Below are positions 8,891 to 18,240 of a DNA stretch of 64,000 bases, in pieces. The notes below the pieces were generated by a model. It was not told the DNA's origin. It saw only the letters and a list, made by a program, of their open reading frames with translations, and did not search any database. The DNA comes from Bacteroidota bacterium (GTDB lineage Bacteria > Bacteroidota > JABWAT01), in NCBI GenBank assembly GCA_017303995.1, contig JAFLBE010000018.1, positions 1 to 64,000 of the forward strand, in the 5' to 3' direction. The stretch's first letter is position 1, and every line of letters begins with the position of its first letter. The position numbers and the translations under genes were made by a program.

Positions 8891-10332
8891 AAAAAGTATT
8901 GTTTTTCTTTTTAATTCTTAGTGAATCATTGATGGCTCAGCCCTGGGGTACTCCTCAATGGAATTTAACTGAAAAGGATACCGCAATTGTAAAAGGTGTT
9001 GATCTGTGGGTTCATGGTGAAGACTATAAATTCAGGTTTTTTCCAGCCGGACAGTTGGTTTATATGAATACACCCGAAAAAGTACTCACCATCAACACAC
9101 GGGGTGCAGGATTTTCATTTTCGGAAGGAAGTTTTTCTCTTTTTTCTGTTTTCTATGATACACAGGTTTCAGGGTTATCTGGTCTTACCGGCGATTCAAC
9201 TTTAGCCGGCCTGAATTACGTCAGGTTTAAAGGGAAGGGGGACGATCAGTTTGCCAAGGGTTATGCTGACCAGGTAGATTTTGATGATGCAAGTGGCTTT
9301 TTAAGGTATGACTTTAATTCGGGGTATGTACTGGCAGGAAAATATCCTTTTGCATCAGGCCCTTCCGTCAGAAATAATCTTCTTTTTAATCACTCGACAG
9401 GTGATTTTCCCCATCTTTATTTTCAATGGAACAAATCTGTCTTCAAATATGAATTTCTTTACGGATTCATGAAGCATTTTAATGGGCGGAATTCATTATC
9501 AGACAAATCTATGGTTTGGCATCAGGCGTCAGTGAACTGGCCTGTTTGGCTCAGATTGTATCTTTTTGAGGCCATCATGAAAAAGGGACATCAGGTTGAA
9601 GCAGAATATCTGAATCCTCTTTTATTTCTCCGGTCTGTAGATCATTATAATTTTAGTCCTGATAATGCAACTCTTGGTGGTGGCATTGAGCTTATTTTCC
9701 CCAGTTTTAGATTATATCAGGAGTTTTTGATTGATGATCTTGAAACCGGTAAACTGGGTTCGGGTTGGTTTAGAAATAAAGCTTCAGGACTAACCGGAAT
9801 TGAGTATAATGCAGAAAATAGCATGTTTTCATCATCAACGACCGGGGAAGTTGTTTGGGTTTTGCCATTTACCTACTCGCATCGTACAGAAATTATAAAC
9901 TTAACCCACTATGGCTCTAAATTGGGGCCAGAATTAGGTCCAAATTCTGTAAAATCAGGACTTTATCATCATTTTCACAGCAAAGATTACCCTGTAACAG
10001 TTGGTTTTGAAATCGAAAATTGGGTTTCCGGGAAAACGCTTCCTGGAAATAAAAACGTGGGAGATGATGTTTCAACAGGTCACCCAGAACCACCCGGAAA
10101 TCCTTTATTTGCAGATCACATCAAACTATTAGACGGAGAAAAAATTTCTGTATTCAGGTTCTCAGGATTTGTTGATTACAGATGGCAGGGTATAAAAGCA
10201 TGGGTTAGACCAGTTTGGTTTTCGTCTGATTATTTTACCCCAACAATTTCTGTAAAAAAAGGTTGGATCATAGAAACCGGAATCAGGTATGAGCTACCTT
10301 ACTTTGATGCGCTCCGGCCAGAATTCTGGTGA
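8887..10332 (+). CDS. Wzi-like capsule assembly outer-membrane protein
   Basis: A 481-residue secreted protein with a signal peptide (KKVLFFFLILSESLMAQ, cut near residue 18) and a long string of amphipathic beta strands ending in an aromatic residue (FW), as in outer-membrane barrels. Internal segments such as YLNPLLFLRSVDHYNF and a glycine-rich strand beginning ATLGGGIE resemble the Wzi family, which anchors capsular polysaccharide at the cell surface. The TTG start overlaps the previous stop (TTGA) and is supported by the signal peptide that follows at once. The last 34 nt overlap the convergent WecG-type gene. Another porin-like function is possible, but the cluster favours polysaccharide export or attachment. 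Confidence 0.65.
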   Translation: MKKVLFFFLILSESLMAQPWGTPQWNLTEKDTAIVKGVDLWVHGEDYKFRFFPAGQLVYMNTPEKVLTINTRGAGFSFSEGSFSLFSVFYDTQVSGLSGLTGDSTLAGLNYVRFKGKGDDQFAKGYADQVDFDDASGFLRYDFNSGYVLAGKYPFASGPSVRNNLLFNHSTGDFPHLYFQWNKSVFKYEFLYGFMKHFNGRNSLSDKSMVWHQASVNWPVWLRLYLFEAIMKKGHQVEAEYLNPLLFLRSVDHYNFSPDNATLGGGIELIFPSFRLYQEFLIDDLETGKLGSGWFRNKASGLTGIEYNAENSMFSSSTTGEVVWVLPFTYSHRTEIINLTHYGSKLGPELGPNSVKSGLYHHFHSKDYPVTVGFEIENWVSGKTLPGNKNVGDDVSTGHPEPPGNPLFADHIKLLDGEKISVFRFSGFVDYRWQGIKAWVRPVWFSSDYFTPTISVKKGWIIETGIRYELPYFDALRPEFW

Positions 10333-11054
10333 CTTTTAAGAAGTAAGTTAAGCGTAAACCAAAAAGCATCGGTTACATATCGGCCAGTAAGACGAATAGG
10401 TTCCAGATAGATGCGGTGAAGCCATTCCAGATTTAATTTCAGCATAATGGCAGGCGCTTGCGGGTGTAATCCTGACCAATACCTGAAAGCCCCGCCGATT
10501 GGAATTCTTACAGTTGAATTCAAACTTCCATGATACTTCTGAAGTAATAGCTCCTGTTTTGGCATTCCCATTCCTACGAGTAAAATATCCGCACCAAATG
10601 AGTTTATCTTATTTAAAACTTCACTTTCCTCATTTTCCGGAAAAAATCCGTGGTGAAATTCAAAGACAAATTGAGGGAATTGCTTTTGCAAGTTTATTTT
10701 ACACTTTTCAAGAACGATTACTTCATCACCAAGAAGAAAAACCCGCAGGTTCTGTTTTTGCGACACTTTAAAAAATTCAAGTACCCAGCGACTGCCGGTA
10801 AGTTTTTCAATTGGCGTTCTTTTGAAAAAACGAAGAAAAAGCCTGATGACATCAGAATCGCAAATCACAACGTCAGCAGAATGAATGGTTGAAGCAAATT
10901 CATCTTTTCTGAAATACCAATTAAAAGCATGTACATTAATGTTGAAAATTGAAAACGGCTTTTTTTCCCGAATTTGGGTATCCATAACGGTAAATAACTT
11001 TTCCCCGGTAATGGTATCGATCGGAATAGAATAAAATTGGATTTGCCGGTTCAT
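10299..11054 (-). CDS. WecG/TagA/CpsF family glycosyltransferase (GT26)
   Basis: A 251-residue GT26 enzyme that transfers a sugar (ManNAc or ManNAcA in characterised members) to lipid-linked GlcNAc. The family pattern is clear: FSIFNINVHAFNWYF near the start, an ADVVICDSDVIRLF segment carrying the catalytic-region aspartate, LTGSRWVLEFF, FLLGDEVIVLEKC, then LVGMGMPKQELLLQKY and IGGAFRYWSGLHPQAP. The C-terminal YLEPIRLTGRY is the membrane-association region. It sits downstream of a GT4 gene on the minus strand (ATGA overlap) and converges on the Wzi-like gene with a 34-nt overlap. The exact sugar is unknown. Confidence 0.88.
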   Translation of the reverse strand: MNRQIQFYSIPIDTITGEKLFTVMDTQIREKKPFSIFNINVHAFNWYFRKDEFASTIHSADVVICDSDVIRLFLRFFKRTPIEKLTGSRWVLEFFKVSQKQNLRVFLLGDEVIVLEKCKINLQKQFPQFVFEFHHGFFPENEESEVLNKINSFGADILLVGMGMPKQELLLQKYHGSLNSTVRIPIGGAFRYWSGLHPQAPAIMLKLNLEWLHRIYLEPIRLTGRYVTDAFWFTLNLLLKSHQNSGRSASK

Positions 11055-12178
11055 TCAGTAATCAATGAAGAATATAAACGTTCAAGTTCTTGTTTTCTGT
11101 CTTTCCAGATCAGACTCACTGGTGGCCGAAAGTTTTTTTCTGCCAACGTGACGTGTTGTTTGTTTAGCCAAATCAGTTTTTGAGCTGTTTCCTTCAAATT
11201 GGAAAAATCTGTTGCCGAAAATAAGTTAGGAAACTGATAGCCTGCAAAATTACGAAAAACCTCACTAGTTACCAAAGTCAGGCAATTTGAAACCAAAGCT
11301 TCAAAAATCGAATATCCAAAACCTTCATAAAGGCTCGGATTCAAATACAATTTTCGATCCTTTAACAAAGCCCACTTTTCAGTTTCGGTAATATTCGTTC
11401 GAATTTCAATTGCAGCTTCACTGATTTGGTTACCATAAGTTGCTAATAAAGCTGTTACTTCAAAATCAGAACCACTTAGTATTAGAGTTAACGGATCTGA
11501 AAAACCTTTTTGCCGTAACTCAGAGAAAAGGTGAAAAACCAAATCAATGCGCTTACTTTGCTGCGCCCGGCTGATGAATAAAATGCCCGTGCTGTCTTTT
11601 TTATCCGGGAATAAATTTTCACCAGCAATGTTAAGAGGGTTCGGGAATAGTGTGACAGGTAAAAAAGGGGAATTATTTTTGAGCCAATCATAATCTTGTG
11701 TTCCGCTGGCCAGAACAAGTTTGATTTGACTTTTTCGGACCCGATTTGCCAGATTTAAATATAAATTTTTAACCACCTTTCCCTTTTCGTGATGGAAAAT
11801 TAAACCATGTGTAGAGACTACAACAGGTATTTTAAAGTTCAGACGAAAAAGTAAAAATAAAACCTGGTCAAGAAGAACATCCATATTGTGAACATGAATA
11901 ATATCAGCTGATTGCAAAGATCCAATCGGAAAGCTCCCGTAATGAAACCAGCCTGCTTTTTTGCAGTTTACCCGGTGAACCGGGATTCCCTCATAAAAAA
12001 ACTTCCGATCCAGCTTATTTTGATTCCCGGCCAAATCATCGTTATAGCACCAGATTTCATGGTTAAAACCTGAAGTTGTATGGGTGATGAGTCCGTGGAC
12101 AAATCTTTCCAGACCACCCCATACCGGATAAAAATGTTTGGTAAAATGTACGATTTTCAGGGGTTTGGATGCCGGCAT
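11051..12178 (-). CDS. Glycosyltransferase family 4
   Basis: A 375-residue GT4 enzyme. The start LKIVHFTKHFYPVWGGLERF is the standard N-terminal glycine-rich acceptor loop, STHGLIFHHEKGK follows in the first domain, and ILFISRAQQSKRIDLVF opens the second. The nucleotide-sugar motif is NPSLYEGFGYSIFEAL, with the E-x7-E pair. Its end overlaps the WecG-type gene by 4 nt, so the two are co-transcribed on the minus strand, opposite to the rest of the cluster. The gene upstream of it (12184-12531) ends 5 nt before its start. Confidence 0.87.
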   Translation of the reverse strand: MPASKPLKIVHFTKHFYPVWGGLERFVHGLITHTTSGFNHEIWCYNDDLAGNQNKLDRKFFYEGIPVHRVNCKKAGWFHYGSFPIGSLQSADIIHVHNMDVLLDQVLFLLFRLNFKIPVVVSTHGLIFHHEKGKVVKNLYLNLANRVRKSQIKLVLASGTQDYDWLKNNSPFLPVTLFPNPLNIAGENLFPDKKDSTGILFISRAQQSKRIDLVFHLFSELRQKGFSDPLTLILSGSDFEVTALLATYGNQISEAAIEIRTNITETEKWALLKDRKLYLNPSLYEGFGYSIFEALVSNCLTLVTSEVFRNFAGYQFPNLFSATDFSNLKETAQKLIWLNKQHVTLAEKNFRPPVSLIWKDRKQELERLYSSLITE

Positions 12179-12183
12179 TTATT

Positions 12184-12531
12184 TTAGGAGTTACGGGGAA
12201 GAGTTAAACCTGAATAAAAATGATAAAAATTTGCAAGTTTTGCATGAATAGGTAATTGCGAAGATAACCTGAAATCCGGTTTGAAACCTAACCGAAAAAA
12301 AATGAAATGGAAGAAAAGAACAAGTCGACCTGTAAAAGAAGGAAATGACCAACGGAATGCCAGATTTCGGCTGAGAAAAAACAAATATAACCAGGTACCC
12401 GATCCAGGATCCTGTTTCTTTAATTTTCTTGACAAATTCATACCCGTCTGCGCCCATTCACGTGTTTCCCACCCTGGTAAAGGATTTTGCTCAAGAAGTG
12501 AACTTATTTGGAGAAGTGTCGTCAGAGGCAC
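12184..12531 (-). CDS. Hypothetical protein, 115 residues
   Basis: A minus-strand frame with a GTG start right after an in-frame stop and an AAAGGG box about 9 nt upstream. It ends 5 nt before the GT4 gene, so it fits as first gene of the WecG operon. The product has a polar N-terminal third (LPGWETREWAQTG), a lysine-rich stretch, then a hydrophobic aromatic stretch (LVLFFHFIFFRLGF) that may be one membrane segment, and a basic C-terminus. I do not recognise a family. Two overlapping frames on both strands are also open here, so it could be the remnant of a larger polysaccharide gene or non-coding. Confidence 0.42.
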   Translation of the reverse strand: MPLTTLLQISSLLEQNPLPGWETREWAQTGMNLSRKLKKQDPGSGTWLYLFFLSRNLAFRWSFPSFTGRLVLFFHFIFFRLGFKPDFRLSSQLPIHAKLANFYHFYSGLTLPRNS

Positions 12532-12713
12532 TGGTTATGACCCTTTACAAAAGGCAGGTAACTTTGCATTTAAATGAATTTCCGGTTAACTTGCAGGATT
12601 AAATACGAACCATAGTCAAGTTTTTTTTCCATTTGGAAGTTAATAAAAATCTTGAACTTAAAATAATGGGTCGTCTTTGTTTCTGGTTTAAAAATTTGGA
12701 GAAATTGACATTT

Positions 12714-14852
12714 ATGAAGAACCTACTTCTCATCCCATTTGGAATGACTGTACTATTCTCATTTTCCGGTTGCGGTACATCCTCTTCCGGATCCGGCCCA
12801 GATTCTGGGTATCCGATTGCAACTTATAGCGGAAAAACACTGAGTTCTGTTGAAATCAAGCGGGAATTACTTAAAAATTCGCCTTCTTCTCTCAGTGATA
12901 CCGGACTTTCTGAAAAAAGTATAAACGAATTTGTAAACCGTTACATTGAATACAAACTAAAGGTTGCTGATGGCAATGCAAAAGGATATGGTAATGATTC
13001 AACTCTGCTTGAAGAATTCAAGTCCTACAAGAAAAATTTGGCACAGGCCCGTGTAATTGATGGAAAAATTAAGAAAAATCTGATTGAAGAGCTTTACAAT
13101 CGTAAAAAACAAATGGTAAAGGCATCACATTTACTTGTGATGTATAATGAAGCTAAAAATGGCCCTGATACCACTGGCTATTATGGGCGGATAATGATTG
13201 CCAAAGAGGAGATTAAAAAGGGACTTGATTTTGCAGAAGCCGTCAGACGGTTCTCTGATGAGCCTAACGCAAAGCAAACGGCCGGAGATCTTGGTTGGTT
13301 TTCAGGTGGGGACATGGTTTACCCTTTTGAAAATGCAGCATATAACGCACCTATCGACTCAGTATTTGGACCAATCAAAACCCAATTTGGCTACCACTTG
13401 ATTAAGGTAACCGCAAGAAAAACTTCATCCGATCCGAGATATATTTCCCACCTGATGCTTATGTTTGGTGAAGGAAAAGACACCGTTTCAATGAGAACCC
13501 GAATCGATTCTATTTCAACAGCAATCCAATCCAATCAGTTCAAAACTGCCATTTTCAATGCCATGGTGGCTAAATATTCTGAAGATACACCAAGCAAAAT
13601 AAATGGTGGATCGATGGGAGAGTGGAAACCATCTGGTCGGGTACCTGAGTTTGATGAAATAGTTTTTTCTAAACTTCAAAAAGCCGGAGATATTTCTGGA
13701 GTCGTTAGAACCAAATGGGGATTTCATATAGTACGGTTGGACTCAATCGGAAAGCCTGCTACTATTGAGTCGCAAACTGAAGCATTGAGCCGTATCATTT
13801 CACGCCAAAGCGACCGGATGGATTCCCAAAAGAAATTGTTATTTAATGAACTTTCCGTTAAAAACAAGGTTAAAATATCAAAAACTTTGGTTGATTCCCT
13901 TGTCAGTCAGCTAACTGAGGCAAAAAAAGCTGTAGGTTCTGATTCGGTTAGTGTTCCTTCAACTGTCGCTGAAGTTTTGAAGGGTAAACAAAACCGGGCG
14001 ATCATTTCTTCAAAGGATGGAAATCTGACAACCGGAGATTTCATTTCGTATTGCAATGAGAAACAAGTGGATTCCCGTACTGGAAGTCTCAATTCCCAGA
14101 ATGAAAAATTGATTCAGCAAACCTTAACTGAATTCTATATCGATAATTACATCGACAATTTAGAAAAATATGACCCTGATTTTATTGAGGTTATGACCTC
14201 ATTCAAGGATGGTCTTGTTCTTTTTAAATGGATGGAAACTGAAATATGGAAACCATCAGAACCTGCTGATGCAGAGTTGCTTCCACTTTATGAAGAAAGT
14301 AAGTCTGATTTGATGTGGGATGAACGCGGTGAGTTTTTTGTCCTTACTGTCAGTGATTTCAAAATGGCAGACTCTTTGGTTACCTTGAGAAAAGGGGCTG
14401 AAAAGGTTAACGATACAGCTAAGAGCAAGAAAAAGGGATCTTCCAAATCAAAAACAGTACCTGTTGTTGAACAAAAACTGCCGGCGTCTTTCAACGAACT
14501 GGTTTCTCTGATGCAGGCCAATAACCTGATTGTTACAATTGATACAGTCTTAACCGGAAAAAATGATGGTGAACGTGCTTCACGTTTATGGTCAAAGTCA
14601 CTTGGTACATTAGATTTATCTTTAACTTACCTTGACAGCCGTCCATCATTTGTATTTTTCAACAGAAAAGTAGAGCCATCGGTAAAATCACTCGATGAAG
14701 CCCGCCCGGAACTAACCAGGATTTTCAATGAAAGATTGATCGAAAAACGTCAGTCTGACCTCATTTCATCCTTGAAAAATTCTGCCAACATAGTTATTGA
14801 TGAAAAAGCAATTTCAAGGTTTGTTAAGGAAAACAAGACCATTAAAAAGTGA
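12714..14852 (+). CDS. Parvulin-type peptidyl-prolyl isomerase lipoprotein, two PpiC domains
   Basis: A 712-residue periplasmic foldase. The ATG at 12714 is preferred over an upstream start at 12633 because it opens directly into a lipoprotein signal (MKNLLLIPFGMTVLFSFSGC, lipid-modified Cys20). A SurA_N-like helical region follows, then a parvulin domain at about 134-236 (VKASHLLV at its start, GYHLIKV at its end) and a second at about 241-347 (ISHLMLMFG to GFHIVRL). The rest is helical with a lysine/serine-rich insert near 565-585. It would chaperone outer-membrane proteins. It is the first gene of a dense run, overlapping the next by 4 nt, and shares its upstream region with the divergent minus-strand polysaccharide genes. 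Confidence 0.85.
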   Translation: MKNLLLIPFGMTVLFSFSGCGTSSSGSGPDSGYPIATYSGKTLSSVEIKRELLKNSPSSLSDTGLSEKSINEFVNRYIEYKLKVADGNAKGYGNDSTLLEEFKSYKKNLAQARVIDGKIKKNLIEELYNRKKQMVKASHLLVMYNEAKNGPDTTGYYGRIMIAKEEIKKGLDFAEAVRRFSDEPNAKQTAGDLGWFSGGDMVYPFENAAYNAPIDSVFGPIKTQFGYHLIKVTARKTSSDPRYISHLMLMFGEGKDTVSMRTRIDSISTAIQSNQFKTAIFNAMVAKYSEDTPSKINGGSMGEWKPSGRVPEFDEIVFSKLQKAGDISGVVRTKWGFHIVRLDSIGKPATIESQTEALSRIISRQSDRMDSQKKLLFNELSVKNKVKISKTLVDSLVSQLTEAKKAVGSDSVSVPSTVAEVLKGKQNRAIISSKDGNLTTGDFISYCNEKQVDSRTGSLNSQNEKLIQQTLTEFYIDNYIDNLEKYDPDFIEVMTSFKDGLVLFKWMETEIWKPSEPADAELLPLYEESKSDLMWDERGEFFVLTVSDFKMADSLVTLRKGAEKVNDTAKSKKKGSSKSKTVPVVEQKLPASFNELVSLMQANNLIVTIDTVLTGKNDGERASRLWSKSLGTLDLSLTYLDSRPSFVFFNRKVEPSVKSLDEARPELTRIFNERLIEKRQSDLISSLKNSANIVIDEKAISRFVKENKTIKK

Positions 14853-15673
14853 AAAAATTCCTGTTTTTATCCACATATTTACTTCTCTTTACCAGTTGTG
14901 ATCAAAAAGAAAGCGTGGTAGGAGAAGTAGTTGCCACTGTTGGCGATGCTAATTTAACCCGAGAACAGATCCAGCAGGTCATGCCCCCCGGGTTGATTGC
15001 CGATGATTCAATTCTCTGGGTAAGAACTTATCTTGAAAGCTGGATTGAGCAGGAAGTTCTTTTTCAGTTTGCTGATAAAAGAGGAATAGGGCATTCTTCT
15101 GAAACGGTTAGTGCTTTCCAGGATATCAAAAAAAGATATGTGGTTGGTCTGCTGATTGATTCACTTGCAACAGAAATGAATGCTGAACCGTCAGAAAACG
15201 AGCTCATTCAATTTTATCAGACCAAACCTGATGAATGGATTGCTGGGGAGCCCCTTTTTAGGGTGGCTTATTTCTTTGTTTCTGAAGGTTATGACGCAAA
15301 GATTGTTCAGTCAGAATTCAAATCTATGAATGACTGGCCGGTTGTCTCAAAAAAATATGCGCTAAACACAGAAACCATGACTGATAGTTCAGGTGTTATT
15401 CTAACGAATGATCAGCTTGGGATGTTACTAAAAACGGTGCCAGGTTATCTCGTTCCTTCCAGATGGACAGTGGTGAATACCAAATCGGGTGATGATAAAC
15501 CGATTGTACTCATGCTTCGCATCCTTGATTTAGTTAAAAAAGGAGACCGCCTTCCTTTCAGACTTGCATACCAGGATATTAAAACCCGCCTCATCGTAAA
15601 AAACAGGCAGGAATTGATTCAGCAACTTACTGACAGTCTCAGGAAAACCGGGAATGTTCAGGTTAATTTTTAA
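14849..15673 (+). CDS. SurA/PpiC-related lipoprotein
   Basis: A 274-residue lipoprotein that starts with GTG overlapping the upstream stop. Signal MKKFLFLSTYLLLFTSC places the lipidated cysteine at residue 17. The next part (VVATVGDANLTREQIQQVMP and the following helices) has the look of the SurA N-terminal chaperone domain, and a tail resembling a worn-down parvulin core spans about 125-230. The histidines and GYH motif of active parvulins are absent, so it is probably a chaperone without isomerase activity. It sits between two clear PPIases, an arrangement I recall as common in Bacteroidota. Confidence 0.68.
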   Translation: MKKFLFLSTYLLLFTSCDQKESVVGEVVATVGDANLTREQIQQVMPPGLIADDSILWVRTYLESWIEQEVLFQFADKRGIGHSSETVSAFQDIKKRYVVGLLIDSLATEMNAEPSENELIQFYQTKPDEWIAGEPLFRVAYFFVSEGYDAKIVQSEFKSMNDWPVVSKKYALNTETMTDSSGVILTNDQLGMLLKTVPGYLVPSRWTVVNTKSGDDKPIVLMLRILDLVKKGDRLPFRLAYQDIKTRLIVKNRQELIQQLTDSLRKTGNVQVNF

Positions 15674-15688
15674 ATTTACAGGATTATC

Positions 15689-16978
15689 ATGATCAGGTTT
15701 TTTGTTTTTTGCTCTTTATTTTTCTCAGCATCAGTTCTTTTTGCTCAAGAAAGAGTTGCCCTTGACCGTATTGCAGCAGTTATCAATGACGAAATTATTT
15801 TAAAGTCAGAAATTGACATGCAGGCCCAATATTATGCCTATGCAAATAATATTTACCGGGTTACCCCTCAGTTGTGGTCTGATATCCTTCAGAACACAAT
15901 TTCAAATAAAATCATGCTTGCAAAAGCAAAACTTGATTCTATCTCGGTTCCATCTGCCCAAGTTGAAGCTGATCTTGATCAACGGATTGATTACCTGACC
16001 CAACGGCTTGGTTCTGAAACTGCAGTCCGTGATTACTATGGAAAATCAATTCTTCAGATCAGGAATGAACTCAGAGATAATATCAAAAAAGAGAAAATGG
16101 TTGCTCAGATCAAACAAAAAGAATTTGGTTCACTTTCTGTCACTTCACCAGAAATCGCCGAATTTTATGCCCAATTTCAAGACTCAATGCCGGTTTTACC
16201 TGCCTCAACTGAACTTTACCAGATTTTCATTTACCCAGAACCAACTGCAGAGTCGCAGGCAAAATCTTTAAATAAGATCAATGCCATCAAGGACAGCATA
16301 AAAGCAGGTGCCAGTTTTGAAGAAATGGCAATAAGACATTCTGAGGATGGTTCTGCCTCAAAAGGCGGCGATTTGGGGTTTTTTAAAAGGGGTGAGTTGG
16401 TTTCGAGATTTGAAGCTGCAGCTTATGAACTTGAACCCGGCCAAATGAGTGATGTTGTTGAAACTGAATTTGGTTACCATCTTATTCAGATGATTGAGCG
16501 CAGAGGTGAAAGTATTAACACCAGACATATACTTGTAAGATCAGATAAGGCTGCACTTGACCATGCTGCAGCGATTTCAAAGCTGACAACCTGGAGAGAA
16601 GAGATTCTTTCTGGAAAGGAAACTTTTCAAAACATTGCAGCAGTTTTTTCAAAAGACGAATTTGCCAAGAATAAAGGGTATATGGGCAAGGTTCCTGTAA
16701 GTGAAATGCAGGATGTCATGAAAAATCTGGTCGAATCAACAAAAGAAGGTGATATTTCAATTCCTGCTCAGTTAAATTCATCGACAGGTCAAACCGGTTA
16801 TCATATCATTTGGGTTAAAAAGAAACTGCCTGAACATAAAATGAACCTCAATGATGATAGTGAGGAATTGTCGAACATGGCTTTGGAATACAAACGAACG
16901 ACTGCTTTTACAAATTGGCTGGAAAAGGCCAAAAAGGATGTCTTTGTTGAAATCAGAATGAGTGCCCCAACGGAATAA
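15689..16978 (+). CDS. surA: SurA-type periplasmic chaperone / peptidyl-prolyl isomerase
   Basis: A 429-residue protein with a cleavable signal (MIRFFVFCSLFFSASVLFAQ). Mature start VALDRIAAVINDEIILKSEI is the canonical SurA N-terminus. Two parvulin domains follow, about 172-274 (closing GYHLIQMIERRGE) and about 276-386 (opening INTRHILVRSD, closing GYHIIWVKKK), then a short C-terminal helix as in SurA. It escorts unfolded outer-membrane proteins to the BAM machinery. It lies 15 nt downstream of another SurA-like gene and 1 nt before an M16 peptidase gene, so it belongs to the same transcription unit. Confidence 0.88.
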   Translation: MIRFFVFCSLFFSASVLFAQERVALDRIAAVINDEIILKSEIDMQAQYYAYANNIYRVTPQLWSDILQNTISNKIMLAKAKLDSISVPSAQVEADLDQRIDYLTQRLGSETAVRDYYGKSILQIRNELRDNIKKEKMVAQIKQKEFGSLSVTSPEIAEFYAQFQDSMPVLPASTELYQIFIYPEPTAESQAKSLNKINAIKDSIKAGASFEEMAIRHSEDGSASKGGDLGFFKRGELVSRFEAAAYELEPGQMSDVVETEFGYHLIQMIERRGESINTRHILVRSDKAALDHAAAISKLTTWREEILSGKETFQNIAAVFSKDEFAKNKGYMGKVPVSEMQDVMKNLVESTKEGDISIPAQLNSSTGQTGYHIIWVKKKLPEHKMNLNDDSEELSNMALEYKRTTAFTNWLEKAKKDVFVEIRMSAPTE

Positions 16979-16979
16979 A

Positions 16980-18230
16980 ATGATTGAATTTGAACAATTC
17001 CGTCTGGCAAACGGTCTTAATGTTGTGGTTGCTGAAAACAAAAAAGCTCCAATCGTGGCATTTGATCTTTTGTACCATGTCGGCAGCAAAAATGAAAATT
17101 GGGGTCGGACCGGTTTTGCCCATCTTTTTGAACATCTGATGTTTGAAGGCTCGTTACATGCTCCGGGCAAACTTTTTGATGAACTTCTTCAAAATGTTGG
17201 CGGTGAAAACAATGCTTATACGACTGAAGATCTTACGAATTACTACGAGTTGATTCCTTCCCATGAAGTAGAACTTGCATTTTGGCTTGAATCAGACCGG
17301 ATGCGGTTTCTGAATATTAACCAGGACACGTTTGAAAACCAGAGACTTGTAGTTATTGAAGAACGTCGCCAAAGGGTTGATAACCAGCCTTACGGAACAG
17401 CCATGGAAAAACTGGCTTCAATGATTTACGACAAACACCCCTATCGTTGGCCGGTTATTGGTTACGTTGATCATCTAATGGATTCTACTTTAGATGATGT
17501 AACTTCCTTTTATCAACGGTTTTATTCACCAGATAATGCTACGCTTATCCTTTCAGGTGATATTTCACTAAATCGGGCACAGGATTTATCTGAGAAATAT
17601 TTCGGTGAGTTTAAAGCTTCTGCCGGTATAAAAAGGGATTTTGACTTTGATCAGGTTTTGATTTCTGAGAAACGTGACACAATTTACGATAGTGTTCAGC
17701 TTCCTGCCTTTTTTATGGGTTTCCCAACCGTTTCTGAAACCCATCCAGATTATCTTGCACTTGATTTACTTGCAGATATTTTGTCAAACGGAAAATCAAG
17801 CCGTTTTTATCAGGATTTGGTTTACAATCGCAGATTGGCACAGTCGGTTAGTGCTTTTCAGGAACAGAATGAACATCCGGGTGTTTTTGGACTATACGGA
17901 ATTGTCAGACCAGGTGTTGATATTCAGACCCTTGAAGATTTTACCTATGGTCACATTGGAAAAGTTGCTGAATATGGAGTTACTGAAGCCGAACTTGAGA
18001 AAGTCAAGAATCTTTCAATTTCATCAGTAATCAACAGAATGCAGGGTGTTGCCAATATTGCTGATTTTATGTCAAGGTACGCTGGAGTTTATCAAAACCC
18101 TGGATATGTGAATGAGTTGATTCAAAAAGTTGAAGCAATAACCACCTCAGATATTCAGCGTGTTGCCTCGACCTGGTTTTCACCTTCAAACCGTGCTGTC
18201 CTTCATTATTTACCAAAGGTCCTTTCCTGA
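16980..18230 (+). CDS. M16 family zinc metallopeptidase, catalytic subunit
   Basis: A 416-residue M16 peptidase. It keeps the inverted zinc motif HLFEH at residues 48-52, with the third ligand expected in VVIEERRQR (about 121-129). The R/Y pair motif of the C-terminal half is weaker. No signal peptide is seen at the ATG at 16980; a GTG at 16962 is a less likely start inside surA. The next gene encodes a similar protein lacking the zinc motif, so the two probably form an active/inactive heterodimer like mitochondrial processing peptidase or the two halves of PqqL-type enzymes. Confidence 0.86.
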   Translation: MIEFEQFRLANGLNVVVAENKKAPIVAFDLLYHVGSKNENWGRTGFAHLFEHLMFEGSLHAPGKLFDELLQNVGGENNAYTTEDLTNYYELIPSHEVELAFWLESDRMRFLNINQDTFENQRLVVIEERRQRVDNQPYGTAMEKLASMIYDKHPYRWPVIGYVDHLMDSTLDDVTSFYQRFYSPDNATLILSGDISLNRAQDLSEKYFGEFKASAGIKRDFDFDQVLISEKRDTIYDSVQLPAFFMGFPTVSETHPDYLALDLLADILSNGKSSRFYQDLVYNRRLAQSVSAFQEQNEHPGVFGLYGIVRPGVDIQTLEDFTYGHIGKVAEYGVTEAELEKVKNLSISSVINRMQGVANIADFMSRYAGVYQNPGYVNELIQKVEAITTSDIQRVASTWFSPSNRAVLHYLPKVLS

Positions 18231-18240
18231 TTGATCAGCT

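Noticed and set aside
12191-12457. Second minus-strand frame of 88 codons in the same place
   Set aside because: Starts inside the GTG-started frame in another phase and has no ribosome site. Only one of the two can be real, and the longer one fits the operon better.
12461-12480. TTCACGTGTTTCC as a parS site
   Set aside because: Symmetry fails outside the CACGTG core, and it lies within a candidate coding frame.
12281-12577. Plus-strand open frame of 98 codons opposite the 115-residue candidate
   Set aside because: Very rich in Lys/Arg/Asn with no domain; it reads as the antisense of the better-supported minus-strand frame, which has a ribosome site and suitable spacing to the next gene.
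12633-12713. Upstream start for the first parvulin lipoprotein
   Set aside because: The extra 27 residues would bury the lipoprotein signal that begins at 12714.
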